64,000 bases of DNA from Planctomycetota bacterium (GTDB taxonomy: Bacteria > Planctomycetota > Planctomycetia > Planctomycetales > Planctomycetaceae), in NCBI GenBank assembly GCA_030836185.1, contig JAURQH010000031.1, positions 186,001-250,000 on the forward strand, written 5' to 3'. The notes under the pieces are model-generated. The model was not told the origin of the DNA, did not search any database, and was given only the letters and a program-made list of their open reading frames with translations. The position numbers and the translations under genes were made by a program. How positions within the stretch are numbered: the first letter of the stretch is position 1; every line of letters begins with the position of its first letter. Shown here in pieces: positions 33,560 to 43,736 of this stretch.

Positions 33560-35701
33560 TTATGGCTTGATTAACACCTTGAGTTCATCGGCTGACAAGG
33601 CTCGTGTAAAGACGGCAATTTCATCCAAGCGGCCTTCCCAATTATTTATTTGGTCGCTACGACCTCCGAAAAAGAGATTGGAGTAACGGGCTGGGAAACT
33701 GCTCTCTGTTTCGGTTGAGAATTCTGGTTCGCTGTTTCCGTTCAGGTAGACATGGATGGTGTCTCCCTTGCGGATGAATGCGATTTGATTCCAGGTCCAA
33801 CGCTCAAGGACTGTTTTTCCGACAGCTTTGATGCCTTTGCCGGATTGGAAGATCAATTTGCCGGGATGATTATCGACCCCGCCGAGCCCCAGCGATTCAC
33901 TGTGTTCATCCAGACCCCAATTTCGGCCTCGCCCGAACATCCAGCCTGTAACCTCTCGGGCGACGGTTGGCATGCCGTTCCAACACCAGAAGACGATTGT
34001 GTAATCAGTTTTCAACTCCGGCAGTCGTGCCGATAATCGACCTCCTGCAAAATGAGCTGACCGATTGAGCTCATGGTTCTGACAAAATATATCTGACGCA
34101 GGACCAGAGAGGAAGAATGCAATCGGTGGTTCGAGAATGGCGTCGGTGTGATTGGGAGAACTGTCTTTCGCACGGAGTCCTTGCATTTCATCGAGACGCC
34201 AGTAGGCGGCTGGTTTTGCATTCAGAATATTAGTGACTGCTGTGCCGTGGGATTGAACAAACGGCTGGCGGTTTTCTCCGGTCACGTTTTCGAGTAATTC
34301 CAGAGCCGTTTCGACAATCTTTGGTTCGGCGTTTTCTTCGAGCCCGGCAGAACGTGCGGCCCACGTGTTGTAACCACCCAGCATGTGCTGTTCGGGAGGC
34401 GGGATATAGCCATCGCCGCCATTGGCGAGTTCAATCACCATTGTCTGTTTGAGGGGAGATTGCAGTTTAACTTTGAGTCCTGTGAGTGCGTAAGTCTCGT
34501 TAGGAGTGGTGGCGATGCCGATATCTCCCATGCGCAAACCCTGAACGACAATTTCTGTCGATTGTCGCTCATGCAGCATGATCTGTTCACGAGCGTAAAT
34601 TTCTTGCTGAGATTTCGGTAATCGGTCTCCCATTTCCGTCACAATCTTCTGAGACCATTCCAGGAGTTGTTTGTTAGGGACGCGGTAATTTAACTCCATT
34701 CTCGCTTCCGCCATGTTGACCGGGACATCGGATTGATATTTGATTTCGTCGTAGGCTTTCATCGCAAAGTTGGCGAGTCCGGTGGCGTACTGTTCAATCT
34801 TTAATTGTTCGACTTTGATAGGCTCGGGGTTCTTGTAATCCTTTCGCCAGATGTCGCCGCTGCAGCCATGCGACATGATGGCGACAAACGGGGGACGACC
34901 ATTTTCCGGTTTACCGGCAATGCGAGTTTGCATTTCATTGCAGAATTCGCCGAAGTAGTCGGCGCTCAGTGGTTTTGGGCCACTAAAATAATGCATCGAA
35001 AAGTTGGAGAGTAATGCCAGAGGTCTGCCGCCTCCTTTGGCACGAATAGAAATCATCGCAAGTTGGGGATCCTCCGGTCCTGATTCACCCACCACTTCGT
35101 CCCAGTTTCGGCCCGCGTGCATATTGGCTCGGACAGTGGGGTTTCCAAACGGGTCGTCTCGCAGTTTGTCAGGACGTAATATCCAGCGTCGAAGTGCGGT
35201 ATAATCGGGAGCGTCGATACTGCCCCAGCCAATCTCTGCCGGTTCGAGGTTTGCTTCAGCAGTGGCGATGGCTTCGGCCAGTTTCTCGCGCAAGTACGGA
35301 ACATAATTAGGGTCGGCGTCGGTACCCAAACATCCCATACTGGCGGGAGCCGAATGGGTATGTGTTGCCGAGATGAGCATGTGGTCGGCTGAAATCGAAG
35401 TACGAGTGGCGGCGAGTGCTTTGGCATCATCCAGTAACGGGCGAGGCATCATACAGCTATCGACGACAACGATGGCAACACGCTCATTACCGTCATCAAC
35501 GACAATGGCTCTGGCATTTACGGGAGTCGTTACTTGATCGGCATTTCGGCTTGTCATCCCACCATTCACGAACACCGGAAACTTTGCAGGAGTGACATCA
35601 ACAATCGCAGCACCCGCACGGAATTCGGCATGTGTTTGTGTTGTGTGAAGCAGCAAAAGGGGGGTTGCAAGAGTTATCAGAGAGCAGATCGTATATTTCA
35701 T
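33560..35701 (-). CDS. exported ceramidase-like hydrolase fused to a LamG-type domain
   Basis: About 713 aa. A signal peptide (about 1-25, ending THA) precedes a neutral/alkaline non-lysosomal ceramidase-like domain: FRAGAAIVDVTPAKFPVFVNGG, ATHTHSAPASMG with zinc-ligand histidines, LLSNFSMHYFSGP and AIMSHGCSGDIWRKD. Residues about 520-710 form a concanavalin/LamG-like jelly roll (AYWRLDEMQGLRAKDSS, YTIVFWCWNG, RLDEIAVFTRALSADE), a common planctomycete binding module. It may hydrolyse an amide or ester on a large ligand. The start at 35701 (ATG, codon 8 of a longer frame) begins the signal peptide. It probably forms an operon with the SGNH gene downstream. Confidence 0.85.
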   Translation of the reverse strand: MKYTICSLITLATPLLLLHTTQTHAEFRAGAAIVDVTPAKFPVFVNGGMTSRNADQVTTPVNARAIVVDDGNERVAIVVVDSCMMPRPLLDDAKALAATRTSISADHMLISATHTHSAPASMGCLGTDADPNYVPYLREKLAEAIATAEANLEPAEIGWGSIDAPDYTALRRWILRPDKLRDDPFGNPTVRANMHAGRNWDEVVGESGPEDPQLAMISIRAKGGGRPLALLSNFSMHYFSGPKPLSADYFGEFCNEMQTRIAGKPENGRPPFVAIMSHGCSGDIWRKDYKNPEPIKVEQLKIEQYATGLANFAMKAYDEIKYQSDVPVNMAEARMELNYRVPNKQLLEWSQKIVTEMGDRLPKSQQEIYAREQIMLHERQSTEIVVQGLRMGDIGIATTPNETYALTGLKVKLQSPLKQTMVIELANGGDGYIPPPEQHMLGGYNTWAARSAGLEENAEPKIVETALELLENVTGENRQPFVQSHGTAVTNILNAKPAAYWRLDEMQGLRAKDSSPNHTDAILEPPIAFFLSGPASDIFCQNHELNRSAHFAGGRLSARLPELKTDYTIVFWCWNGMPTVAREVTGWMFGRGRNWGLDEHSESLGLGGVDNHPGKLIFQSGKGIKAVGKTVLERWTWNQIAFIRKGDTIHVYLNGNSEPEFSTETESSFPARYSNLFFGGRSDQINNWEGRLDEIAVFTRALSADELKVLIKP

Positions 35702-35921
35702 CACTACAAAATCCTTTGTCACTCATGTGTTTTACGGCGCTGGCAGTTACATGCACTATAAACAGAGAATTTCTCTCGAACATCCTTTTCCTGGCAAATA
35801 AATGCAGGAAATTCACATCGCATTGTGGTGTTTTCGCGCAAAATGAATCTGTTCTCAGTGGTCCTGATCCGATAAGATAATCGGTCCCACCACGTTTGCC
35901 CAATTTTTTTAAGCCTACCCG

Positions 35922-37337
35922 ATGACGAACCAATCTCCCTTTGAAATCAATCGTCGCAAACTTCTGCAGCTTGGTTCTGCCGGTGTTCTTGGTCTCTCAT
36001 TGCCAGAATTGTTGGCGTTGAATGCGCAAGCCTCTGGTAGCGCAAAACCGGCTGTTGCCAAGAATGTGTTGGTGGTTCTCGAACAGGGGGGCATGTCTCA
36101 TCTCGATACTTGGGATCCCAAGCCAGAAATGCCTGTGGATCACCGTAGTCCGTACAAACCGATATCGACTGTCGTGCCGGGGATGCAATTTACCGAGTTG
36201 CTTTCAAAGACAGCCCAGATTGCGGACAAGCTTTCAGTGATTCGCTCGATGTATCATCCTAAGGCAGGAGCCAATGGTCATCCGCAAGGCACGCAATACA
36301 CTCTCTCTGGATCGCATCCCGCCAGTGTGCCAGAACGCCCGGATATCAGTTCGGTGGTCACGCATTTGATGGGAAGCGAATGTGGATATCTGCCACCAGC
36401 GATTATGGTTCCCGGAAATCATGAGCAGGCCAAGGAGTCGCGAACCGGGTTTCTACCTGGCTCTACGCGAGTTTTCAAAACGGGTGGTCGCGATGTCTCG
36501 GACGAAAACTGGACGGTTGATGGATTACTGGCCCGGCAAGAGAACAGTGCTGATCGGTTTGCTGCTCGACAGAAATTGCTTGGGCAACTCGAACAGAATT
36601 TCGCCAGCAAGCAAAACTCAGGTTCTGAGTTTGGAGGCATGGACTCATTTTATCAACAAGCCTTTGAAACGCTCGGCAATCCACAGGTGTCGGCCGCGTT
36701 CAATTGGCGATCAGAATCGGAAACGACCAAAAAACAATATGGGGCCGGTCATCGCGGGGCGTGCTATCTGGTCGGTCGTAAATTGATTGAAGCGGGCGTT
36801 CGTTTTGTCACGGTGGATGTCCGTTGGCCGAGGAATGATGAATATCCAATGGGAACTAACTTGAATTGGGACCATCATGATTTCATTTATGCTTCGGGGA
36901 CCTGTAATCTTCCGGGAGCAGGTGGAGGAGGCCGAGGGCGATATGGGATCGGTACTTGGCCCATGATGGGAAGTGTGGACCGAGCCTTTTCGGCATTGAT
37001 CACTGATATGGATCAGCGAGGACTGCTTGACGAGACGTTGGTCTGTTTTGTGACCGAGTTTGGTCGGACACCGAAATTGAATAAAGCTCAGGGACGCGAC
37101 CATTGGACTCACGCTTACTCCATTGCAATGGCAGGGGCAGGTGTTCCAGGCGGTCAAATCATTGGCAAGTCAGACAGCGAAGGGGGATACGTCGAAGAGA
37201 ATCCTCACACTCCCGAAGAATATGCTTCAACGATTTACGAAAAACTTGGTATCAACCGAGATCAACCCATCTATACTCCCGCAAATCGACCGGTCTTCTT
37301 TGGTCATGCGGGGGAACCGATTGCCGAAGTCTTATAA
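35922..37337 (+). CDS. Tat-exported DUF1501 protein
   Basis: A 471-aa DUF1501 protein related to the sulfatase/phosphatase (alkaline-phosphatase-like) fold. The Tat motif NRRKLLQLGS (about residues 9-18) precedes a hydrophobic segment. Family blocks: VLVVLEQGGMSHLDTWDPKPE, LSGSHPASVPERPDISSVV, VTVDVRWPRNDEY and the late ETLVCFVTEFGRTPKLNKAQGRDHW with presumed metal ligands. DUF1501 proteins usually pair with PSCyt1/PSD1 proteins, but here the downstream neighbour is a PhoD-like gene 31 bp away. The biochemical role of the family is not known to me. Confidence 0.9.
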   Translation: MTNQSPFEINRRKLLQLGSAGVLGLSLPELLALNAQASGSAKPAVAKNVLVVLEQGGMSHLDTWDPKPEMPVDHRSPYKPISTVVPGMQFTELLSKTAQIADKLSVIRSMYHPKAGANGHPQGTQYTLSGSHPASVPERPDISSVVTHLMGSECGYLPPAIMVPGNHEQAKESRTGFLPGSTRVFKTGGRDVSDENWTVDGLLARQENSADRFAARQKLLGQLEQNFASKQNSGSEFGGMDSFYQQAFETLGNPQVSAAFNWRSESETTKKQYGAGHRGACYLVGRKLIEAGVRFVTVDVRWPRNDEYPMGTNLNWDHHDFIYASGTCNLPGAGGGGRGRYGIGTWPMMGSVDRAFSALITDMDQRGLLDETLVCFVTEFGRTPKLNKAQGRDHWTHAYSIAMAGAGVPGGQIIGKSDSEGGYVEENPHTPEEYASTIYEKLGINRDQPIYTPANRPVFFGHAGEPIAEVL

Positions 37338-37368
37338 CAGGATCATTTATCGATAAAGACGCGCTCTC

Positions 37369-38922
37369 ATGAAAACAAATTATTACGCGGCGTTGTTTGT
37401 TATCTATTGCTTGTCAAATACTTCAATCTTGAATGCGCAGCACGATAATTCCCGTGATGCTGTTCGGCATATTGCTGATGGAAAACTGAATCAGGTTGAA
37501 AAAACGCTGGCTGGTAAAAAACCTTATGGCGGTGAGGCTGAGCAAGCATTCGTCCAGATGCTGGCGCTGTTGAAGCAGGACGATGTGAAAGCCGCTTTTG
37601 ACAAGGCAACAGAAGCTGTGGATCTCGGCTTACCCTTCGAGCGATTGTTAGTTGGACCTCGCGAAGAACTCTCAAAACTGCATGGCCTACCACGCTTTCA
37701 AAACTGGAAAAAAGAACATCGCCCGTCAAAGCTCATTCACGGTCCGATGGTCGGTAATGTGACCGGTACGTCTGCATCGTTCTGGGTGCGAACGGACGGC
37801 GAAGTGAAAGTTCGTTTGATTGTGGGGGGAGGGACGGCGATTGCCGATGAGCAAACGACTCGAAAAACGAACGACTTTACTACGGTACTACGTGTTGACC
37901 GTTTGCAGCCGGATACTTCGTATGGGTATCGTCTACTGATCGAAGGGAAGTCAGTTGCTCAAGGAAAATTTAAGACCTTTGCCGCGATCGGGCAGGGGAG
38001 TCAGTTTTCAGTCGGCTTTGGTGGCGGGGCCGGATATGTCGTCAAATGGGAGCGTATGTGGGACACTGTGATGAAGTTCCAACCGAACGCATTTCTCATG
38101 CTCGGCGATAATGTCTATATCGATCAGCCCGAGAGCCAGATGACTCAAAAATATTGTTATTATCGTCGTCAATCGCGACCGGAATGGAAGCGAATGGTTG
38201 CCGACACGCCCATCTATTCGATCTGGGACGATCACGATTTCGGGACCAACGATTGTGTACCCGGACCAGATATCGACAAGCCCGCCTGGAAATCGGAAGT
38301 CTGGAAGACATTCAAAAATAATTGGGTCAACCCGGCTTACGGCGGGGGATCCGATCAGCCAGGCTGCTGGTATGACTTCCACATTGGAGAAGTTCATTTC
38401 ATGATGCTGGATGGTCGCTATTACCGTGATCTCAAAGGTGGCTCGATGCTCGGTCCTGTCCAAAAGAAATGGCTATTAGAGACTCTCAGGAAATCTGAGG
38501 GAACATTCAAGGTGATCGCTTCGCCCGTTCCATTTACATCGGGGGTCAAGCCGGGAAGTCGCGATCCGTGGGACGGTTTTCCTAAAGAGCGCGAAGAGGT
38601 CTTTTCGTTCATCGAAACAGAAAAAATCGAGGGTGTCTTTCTGATTGCTGCGGACAGGCATCGCACCGACTTAAGAATCACTTCTCGACCCAATGGTTAT
38701 GATTTGTACGAATTGGAAAGCTCGCGGTTGACCAATCATCACACGCATGGAGTCGTCAAGACTGAAGGGATGGTCTGGGGCTACAACAAACAATGTTCGT
38801 TTGCTTTCATGAAATTCGACACTCAGGCTAAAGACCCGCAGGTCGAATTTCAGTGCATTGATATTGATGGGACGGTGCAGGAGTCGTCAGTCCTCAAACG
38901 CAGCGAATTGAATTTTGACTGA
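37369..38922 (+). CDS. exported PhoD-like phosphatase with N-terminal TPR-like region
   Basis: A 517-aa protein with a signal peptide (about 1-24, ending LNAQ). Residues 25-115 form helical repeats (AEQAFVQMLALLKQDDVKAAFDKA). A PhoD N-terminal-like fibronectin domain follows (LIHGPMVGNVTGTSASFWVRTD, about 125-200). The metallophosphatase core shows GFGGGAGY, MLGDNVYIDQPES, SIWDDHDFGTND and LIAADRHRTDL, the binuclear metal ligands of the PhoD family. Probably a periplasmic phosphatase or phosphodiesterase. It follows the DUF1501 gene by 31 bp on the same strand. Confidence 0.87.
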   Translation: MKTNYYAALFVIYCLSNTSILNAQHDNSRDAVRHIADGKLNQVEKTLAGKKPYGGEAEQAFVQMLALLKQDDVKAAFDKATEAVDLGLPFERLLVGPREELSKLHGLPRFQNWKKEHRPSKLIHGPMVGNVTGTSASFWVRTDGEVKVRLIVGGGTAIADEQTTRKTNDFTTVLRVDRLQPDTSYGYRLLIEGKSVAQGKFKTFAAIGQGSQFSVGFGGGAGYVVKWERMWDTVMKFQPNAFLMLGDNVYIDQPESQMTQKYCYYRRQSRPEWKRMVADTPIYSIWDDHDFGTNDCVPGPDIDKPAWKSEVWKTFKNNWVNPAYGGGSDQPGCWYDFHIGEVHFMMLDGRYYRDLKGGSMLGPVQKKWLLETLRKSEGTFKVIASPVPFTSGVKPGSRDPWDGFPKEREEVFSFIETEKIEGVFLIAADRHRTDLRITSRPNGYDLYELESSRLTNHHTHGVVKTEGMVWGYNKQCSFAFMKFDTQAKDPQVEFQCIDIDGTVQESSVLKRSELNFD

Positions 38923-38980
38923 ATATGCCTCGTGTTGACTACGGCCGGGAATTTATCCAGCACAAACTTCTGTTCATCGC

Positions 38981-38986
38981 TATAAT
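38981..38986 (+). promoter_or_regulatory. candidate -10 element TATAAT upstream of the lhr gene
   Basis: A perfect TATAAT lies 54 bases upstream of the helicase start codon. No good -35 hexamer occurs 16-18 bases upstream (CAGCAC at 17), so this is only a candidate. Confidence 0.3.
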
Positions 38987-39039
38987 GTACTCGATGAATT
39001 CACGATAGCATTTCTCAATTCTTCAGTGAGACGGTACGG

Positions 39040-42000
39040 ATGTCGTTTTTTGGATTTCACCCGGTGATCGAAGAGTGGTTTCACAATCGCTTCGCAGGTC
39101 CGACCGAACCTCAAACCGCTGGCTGGCCTCATATTGCCAAGGGGAAAAACACTCTTATTGCGGCCCCGACAGGTTCAGGTAAAACTCTCGCCGCTTTTTT
39201 GGCGTGCATCGACCGGCTCATCAAGTCGGCTCCGCTATCAGAAGAAATCCGAGTTGTCTATCTCTCACCTCTGCGTGCCTTGTCGAACGACATGCACAGT
39301 AATCTTGAAGAGCCTCTAGCAGAGATTTATGAACTCGCTCACGAGCGCGGCCTCAACATACCGCCGATCAACGTCGGCTTGCGAACAGGTGATACTCCAG
39401 CAGCAAAACGAGCGGCGATTGTCAAACATCCTCCTCATATTCTGGTGACAACACCCGAATCGCTTTACCTGATGATGACCGGTCCCAAAAGTCGCTTGAA
39501 GCTGAAGCATGTCGAAACCGTCATTGTCGATGAAATTCATGCTCTCATTCGAGACAAACGTGGTTCACACCTTTCACTGACACTCGAACGACTGGAATCT
39601 TTTTGTGGTCGAAAGCTGCAACGCATCGGATTATCGGCAACTCAAAAGCCCCTTAATCTTGTCGCAAAGTTTCTCACGGGTGAGGGAACCTACCCATTGC
39701 CGCGCTCCATCAGTCAGAAAGAGTCACCTGACGACCCGCAGCAATTGTTGTTTGACACATTCGATTCGGCAGGCGGGAGCCTGCCCTACAACAACTTGGC
39801 GGAAGAAGTAGAAGACCCGCAGGTGGGTGCCTGCCCCGCGTCTGAAGAACAATCACACTGCGAAATCATCGACATCGGTCACGGACGAGAACTCGATCTC
39901 GCCGTTGAAGTTCCCGAATCAGAGTTACAGGCCGTTTGTAGTCACGAGCAGTGGGCAGAGATTTACGGACAGATCATCGAATTGATCAATTCGCATCGCA
40001 GTACTCTCATCTTCGTCAACACACGACGCATGGCAGAGAGGGTCTCTCACCAATTAACCGAAATGCTGGGCGAGGAAGCAGTCAGTAGTCATCACGGATC
40101 ACTCGCATACGAAATCCGACACAAAACAGAGCAGCGACTTAAAAACGGTCAACTCAAAGCAGTTGTCGCAACGGCATCACTGGAACTCGGTCTCGATATC
40201 GGTTACATCGATCTCGTGATCCAGATCGGCTCGCCAAGATCAATTGCGACGTTTCTGCAAAGAATAGGACGTTCGGGACACTCTCTCGGTCTGACACCCA
40301 AAGGACGGCTGTTCGCTCTGACTCGGGACGAACTATTCGAATCGCTGGCACTCATGCGGGCTGTCAAGGATGGTGTTCTCGATGTCATCCGCATGCCGGA
40401 ATCTCCGCTCGATATACTCGCTCAGCAAATTGTTGCCGAACTTGCGGGGGAAGAATGGGAGACCGATGAACTGTATCGCCTGATGTGTCGCGCGACCCCT
40501 TTCAAAAATTTGAAACGAGACGAGTTTGATCGCACGCTCGAATATTTAAGCGAAGGCATTTCCCACAATATGGGACGCAGTCGCGTTTACATTTATCACG
40601 ACCGCATTCAGGGGCGTTTGAGAGCTCGCAAGGGGGCGAGAATTGCGGCGGCATCAAATGGTGGCGCGATCCCTGAAATTGCCAATTACCGAGTTGTCGC
40701 GGAGCCAGAACAAACAGTTGTCGGCACACTGGATGAAGAATTCGCGGTGGAATCAATGCGGGGAGATGTGTTTCTGCTTGGAAACACCTCGTGGATGATT
40801 CAACATGTGCGCGGTGGTAATGTGACTGTGGTTGACGCTCACGGTGCTCCACCTTCGGTTCCCTTCTGGCAAGGAGAAGCTCCCGGTCGATCGCTGGAAC
40901 TCTCTCTTGAAGTGACACGATTACGAGACGATCTGGATTCAAAGCTGAATGATGGTACCTCTGTCGCTGAAGACTGGCTTATTGAAGAGACCGGTGCTTC
41001 GCCCGAGGCGGCCGCACAAATTGTCCATTATTGCAATGCACAGAAAGCCGCACTGGGACTTGTTCCCTCTGGCAGGCGAATTGTCTTTGAGCGATTCTTT
41101 GACGAAACGGGCGGCATGCAACTGGTTGTTCATGCTCCGTTCGGTATGGCCATCACGAAAGCCTGGGGCTTTGCGATGCGGAAGCGTTTTTGTCGCTCAT
41201 TCGATTTTGAACTCCAGGCGACAGCCGACGATGATGGATTCATTCTCTCATTAGGTCCACAACACAGTTTTCCGATCGAGAGTCTGTTTCCGTTTCTGAC
41301 TCCTGAGAATGTTCAGGGACTCCTCGAACAGGCAGTCTTGACGGTTCCCGCGTTTCAGGTCCGTTGGCGTTGGAATGTGACACGGGCATTGCTCGTCCAT
41401 CGGATGAACAGCGGCAAGAAAGTCCCGCCACCGTTACAACGATTTCGGGCCGACGATTTGCTGACCGCCGTGTTTCCGCGACTCACCGGCTGCCAAGAAG
41501 AGCACACGGGCGACATCGAGCTTCCCGATCATCCACTCATCAATCAGACAATGCACGATTGTCTCACTGAATTGATGGACATTGAAAACCTGAAACTGAT
41601 CCTCGGCCAGATACAGCGTGATGAGATCGAGTTGATTGCCCGCGATACACGAGAGCCGTCTCCCTTCAGCTATGAGTTATTGAACTCCAATCCGTATGCC
41701 TTTCTCGATGGGGGCGAAGCACAGGAACGCCGAGCAAGAGCCGTGGCGACTCGGCGGTCGTTTGACATCGAATCCGTTCGCGATCTTGGCAAACTGGATG
41801 AGAATGCAATCAAGCAAGTCTGCGAAGAAGTGGCTCCGCTGGTGCGTGATGCCGATGAATTACACGACTTGCTACAAGGTCACATTATCCTTCCAGCGGA
41901 AGATGGGCGAGATTGGAACAAGTACTACTCGCAACTCGTCTCACAAGGAAGAGCCACATCGATTCTCATTACCGATCATCGGACTGCATGGGTTGCTACC

Positions 42001-43554
42001 GAGCGATTATCGATGGCCTTAACTCCCTATCCCAACGCGAAGCCCGATCCGCCTGTTGAAGTTCTCGAACAACTGGAAACCGAGTGTTCTTCGGTGGAAG
42101 CTCGAATGGCCATTCTTCGAGGATGGATCGAAACGAGTGGGCCGGTGACTTCTGAATTCCTCGCCGAGAAACTTGGATTGACGATCTCACAAGTCGACGC
42201 CACGCTTGAGGCACTGGAAGGAGAAGGGATTGTTCTCAGAGGACAATTCACGCCCTGTGAAGAAAATTCTCCGCCAGTCGAATGGTGTCATCGTCGGCTG
42301 CTGTCTCGCATCCATCGACTCACTTTGGATGGCTTGCGGAAACAGATTTCTCCGGTCGATGTGCCGACTTACATTCGCTTTCTCGCACGGCATCAAGGCA
42401 TCGATCCTTCGGCGAAAAGAACATCTGCAAATGGTCTTTTCGAAATCATCTCCATGTTGCAAGGGCTCGATCTTTCTGCGGCAGCCTGGGAAGAATCGGT
42501 CTTGCCTTTACGAGTCAAAGGATACGATCCTGGCTGGCTCGATGAACTCTGCCTGACGGGCGAAGTCGGTTGGGGAAGACTCTCGCCCCCCAAGCAAGAT
42601 GCCGACAATCCGTCCCCCTCTCGTGGTGTCTCTCGCTTGGCTCCATTGTCTTTGTGGTTGCGTGAAGATTTAATTTGGTTGAGAAGTTTTGTCACATTGC
42701 CCGAATCAGAAATGTTAAGTGGCCAAGCCACCGACATTCTTGAATTTATACAGAAACAGGGCGCGAGCTTCTCGACCGACTTTCTACATGAATTCAGCTT
42801 GGTTCCCGCCATGTTGGAATCCACTATCAGTGAGTTGGTGACGCGCAGTTGGTTGACAGCCGACGGGTTTTCCGGTTTACGACAGTTGATTGCCAATCGA
42901 AATTCCGCCTCACGCAACTCCCGTCGAAACAGACCTCGATTGAATCGTGCTCGGCGGACCATCGCCGGAGCCGGTCGATGGTCATTGATTCCACGGCCAA
43001 AGGTCATTTTGGATCACGACACACATCGAGAGCATGTCGAACAATGGGCCTGGCAACTTCTACGACGCTGGGGCATCGTCTACAAAGACTTATTACAACG
43101 CGAGTCGGCGGCTCCCTCGTGGTTTGATCTATTACAGGTGTTCCGCAAACTCGAAGCACGAGGAGAAATTCGGGGAGGACGATTTGTTGCCGGCGTTGCG
43201 GGTGAACAATTCGCTTTGCAGGATGCTGTCAGCAAGCTGCGTAAGCTCCGCGATGAAGGCCCGAACCGGGAACTACTCGTCGTCTCGGGCGCCGATCCGG
43301 TGAATCTGGTCGGCATTCTCACGGATCATGCTCGTGTTCCCAGCATTGCGTCCAACAAGGTCGCCTATGTGGACGGCGTACCGCTTGCCGCACTTCAAGG
43401 AGGCGAAGTCAATTTCTTCACGGACCTGACCGAACAGATGAAGTTGCATCTGAATGAAGTTTTGAAACACGGCCGCAGCATACAGGTCGAAAAGGTTGAA
43501 GACAAAGTTGTATCACAAGAGACTGGTCAGGCAGTTCCTGACGGAATCAAATGA
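39040..43554 (+). CDS. lhr: Lhr-type DEAD/DEAH-box superfamily 2 helicase
   Basis: A 1504-aa 3'-5' helicase of the Lhr family, implicated in nucleic-acid repair and remodelling. Walker A APTGSGKT is at residues 42-49, DEIH at 164-167, the SAT motif in RIGLSATQKPL and motif VI in QRIGRSGHSL. After the two RecA domains come a winged-helix/beta-barrel Lhr core (about 460-870) and a C-terminal domain with repeated wHTH-like helices to the end, like the long actinobacterial Lhr. The stretch at residues about 243-265 is low in conservation and encoded by two short GC-rich palindromes. It is not in an evident operon; the next gene starts 180 bp later. Confidence 0.9.
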   Translation: MSFFGFHPVIEEWFHNRFAGPTEPQTAGWPHIAKGKNTLIAAPTGSGKTLAAFLACIDRLIKSAPLSEEIRVVYLSPLRALSNDMHSNLEEPLAEIYELAHERGLNIPPINVGLRTGDTPAAKRAAIVKHPPHILVTTPESLYLMMTGPKSRLKLKHVETVIVDEIHALIRDKRGSHLSLTLERLESFCGRKLQRIGLSATQKPLNLVAKFLTGEGTYPLPRSISQKESPDDPQQLLFDTFDSAGGSLPYNNLAEEVEDPQVGACPASEEQSHCEIIDIGHGRELDLAVEVPESELQAVCSHEQWAEIYGQIIELINSHRSTLIFVNTRRMAERVSHQLTEMLGEEAVSSHHGSLAYEIRHKTEQRLKNGQLKAVVATASLELGLDIGYIDLVIQIGSPRSIATFLQRIGRSGHSLGLTPKGRLFALTRDELFESLALMRAVKDGVLDVIRMPESPLDILAQQIVAELAGEEWETDELYRLMCRATPFKNLKRDEFDRTLEYLSEGISHNMGRSRVYIYHDRIQGRLRARKGARIAAASNGGAIPEIANYRVVAEPEQTVVGTLDEEFAVESMRGDVFLLGNTSWMIQHVRGGNVTVVDAHGAPPSVPFWQGEAPGRSLELSLEVTRLRDDLDSKLNDGTSVAEDWLIEETGASPEAAAQIVHYCNAQKAALGLVPSGRRIVFERFFDETGGMQLVVHAPFGMAITKAWGFAMRKRFCRSFDFELQATADDDGFILSLGPQHSFPIESLFPFLTPENVQGLLEQAVLTVPAFQVRWRWNVTRALLVHRMNSGKKVPPPLQRFRADDLLTAVFPRLTGCQEEHTGDIELPDHPLINQTMHDCLTELMDIENLKLILGQIQRDEIELIARDTREPSPFSYELLNSNPYAFLDGGEAQERRARAVATRRSFDIESVRDLGKLDENAIKQVCEEVAPLVRDADELHDLLQGHIILPAEDGRDWNKYYSQLVSQGRATSILITDHRTAWVATERLSMALTPYPNAKPDPPVEVLEQLETECSSVEARMAILRGWIETSGPVTSEFLAEKLGLTISQVDATLEALEGEGIVLRGQFTPCEENSPPVEWCHRRLLSRIHRLTLDGLRKQISPVDVPTYIRFLARHQGIDPSAKRTSANGLFEIISMLQGLDLSAAAWEESVLPLRVKGYDPGWLDELCLTGEVGWGRLSPPKQDADNPSPSRGVSRLAPLSLWLREDLIWLRSFVTLPESEMLSGQATDILEFIQKQGASFSTDFLHEFSLVPAMLESTISELVTRSWLTADGFSGLRQLIANRNSASRNSRRNRPRLNRARRTIAGAGRWSLIPRPKVILDHDTHREHVEQWAWQLLRRWGIVYKDLLQRESAAPSWFDLLQVFRKLEARGEIRGGRFVAGVAGEQFALQDAVSKLRKLRDEGPNRELLVVSGADPVNLVGILTDHARVPSIASNKVAYVDGVPLAALQGGEVNFFTDLTEQMKLHLNEVLKHGRSIQVEKVEDKVVSQETGQAVPDGIK
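39768..39834. repeat. two GC-rich REP-like palindromes inside the lhr reading frame
   Basis: GGCAGGC-GGGA-GCCTGCC (39768-39785) is a perfect 7-bp stem with a 4-base loop; GCAGG-TGGGTG-CCTGC (39819-39834) is a second copy with a wobble pair. They share GCAGG/CCTGC arms and lie 33 bases apart. The encoded residues fall between the two helicase RecA domains, in a loop that could tolerate an insertion. Confidence 0.6.
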
Positions 43555-43736
43555 ACCCTGGGCAGTTGAATGATCAACAACACTCAGGACTCGATTTCAG
43601 ATGTGGCATATTTCACCTTGTCGAAATTTCACCTCCCCCTTAACATGTTATCCGCGTACAAGTTCGCAGTTCTCAATTGTGCGTCGTTCCCTCTGTGGGA
43701 GCGACTTGAAACAAACTAATATAGGGATTACCTGAA

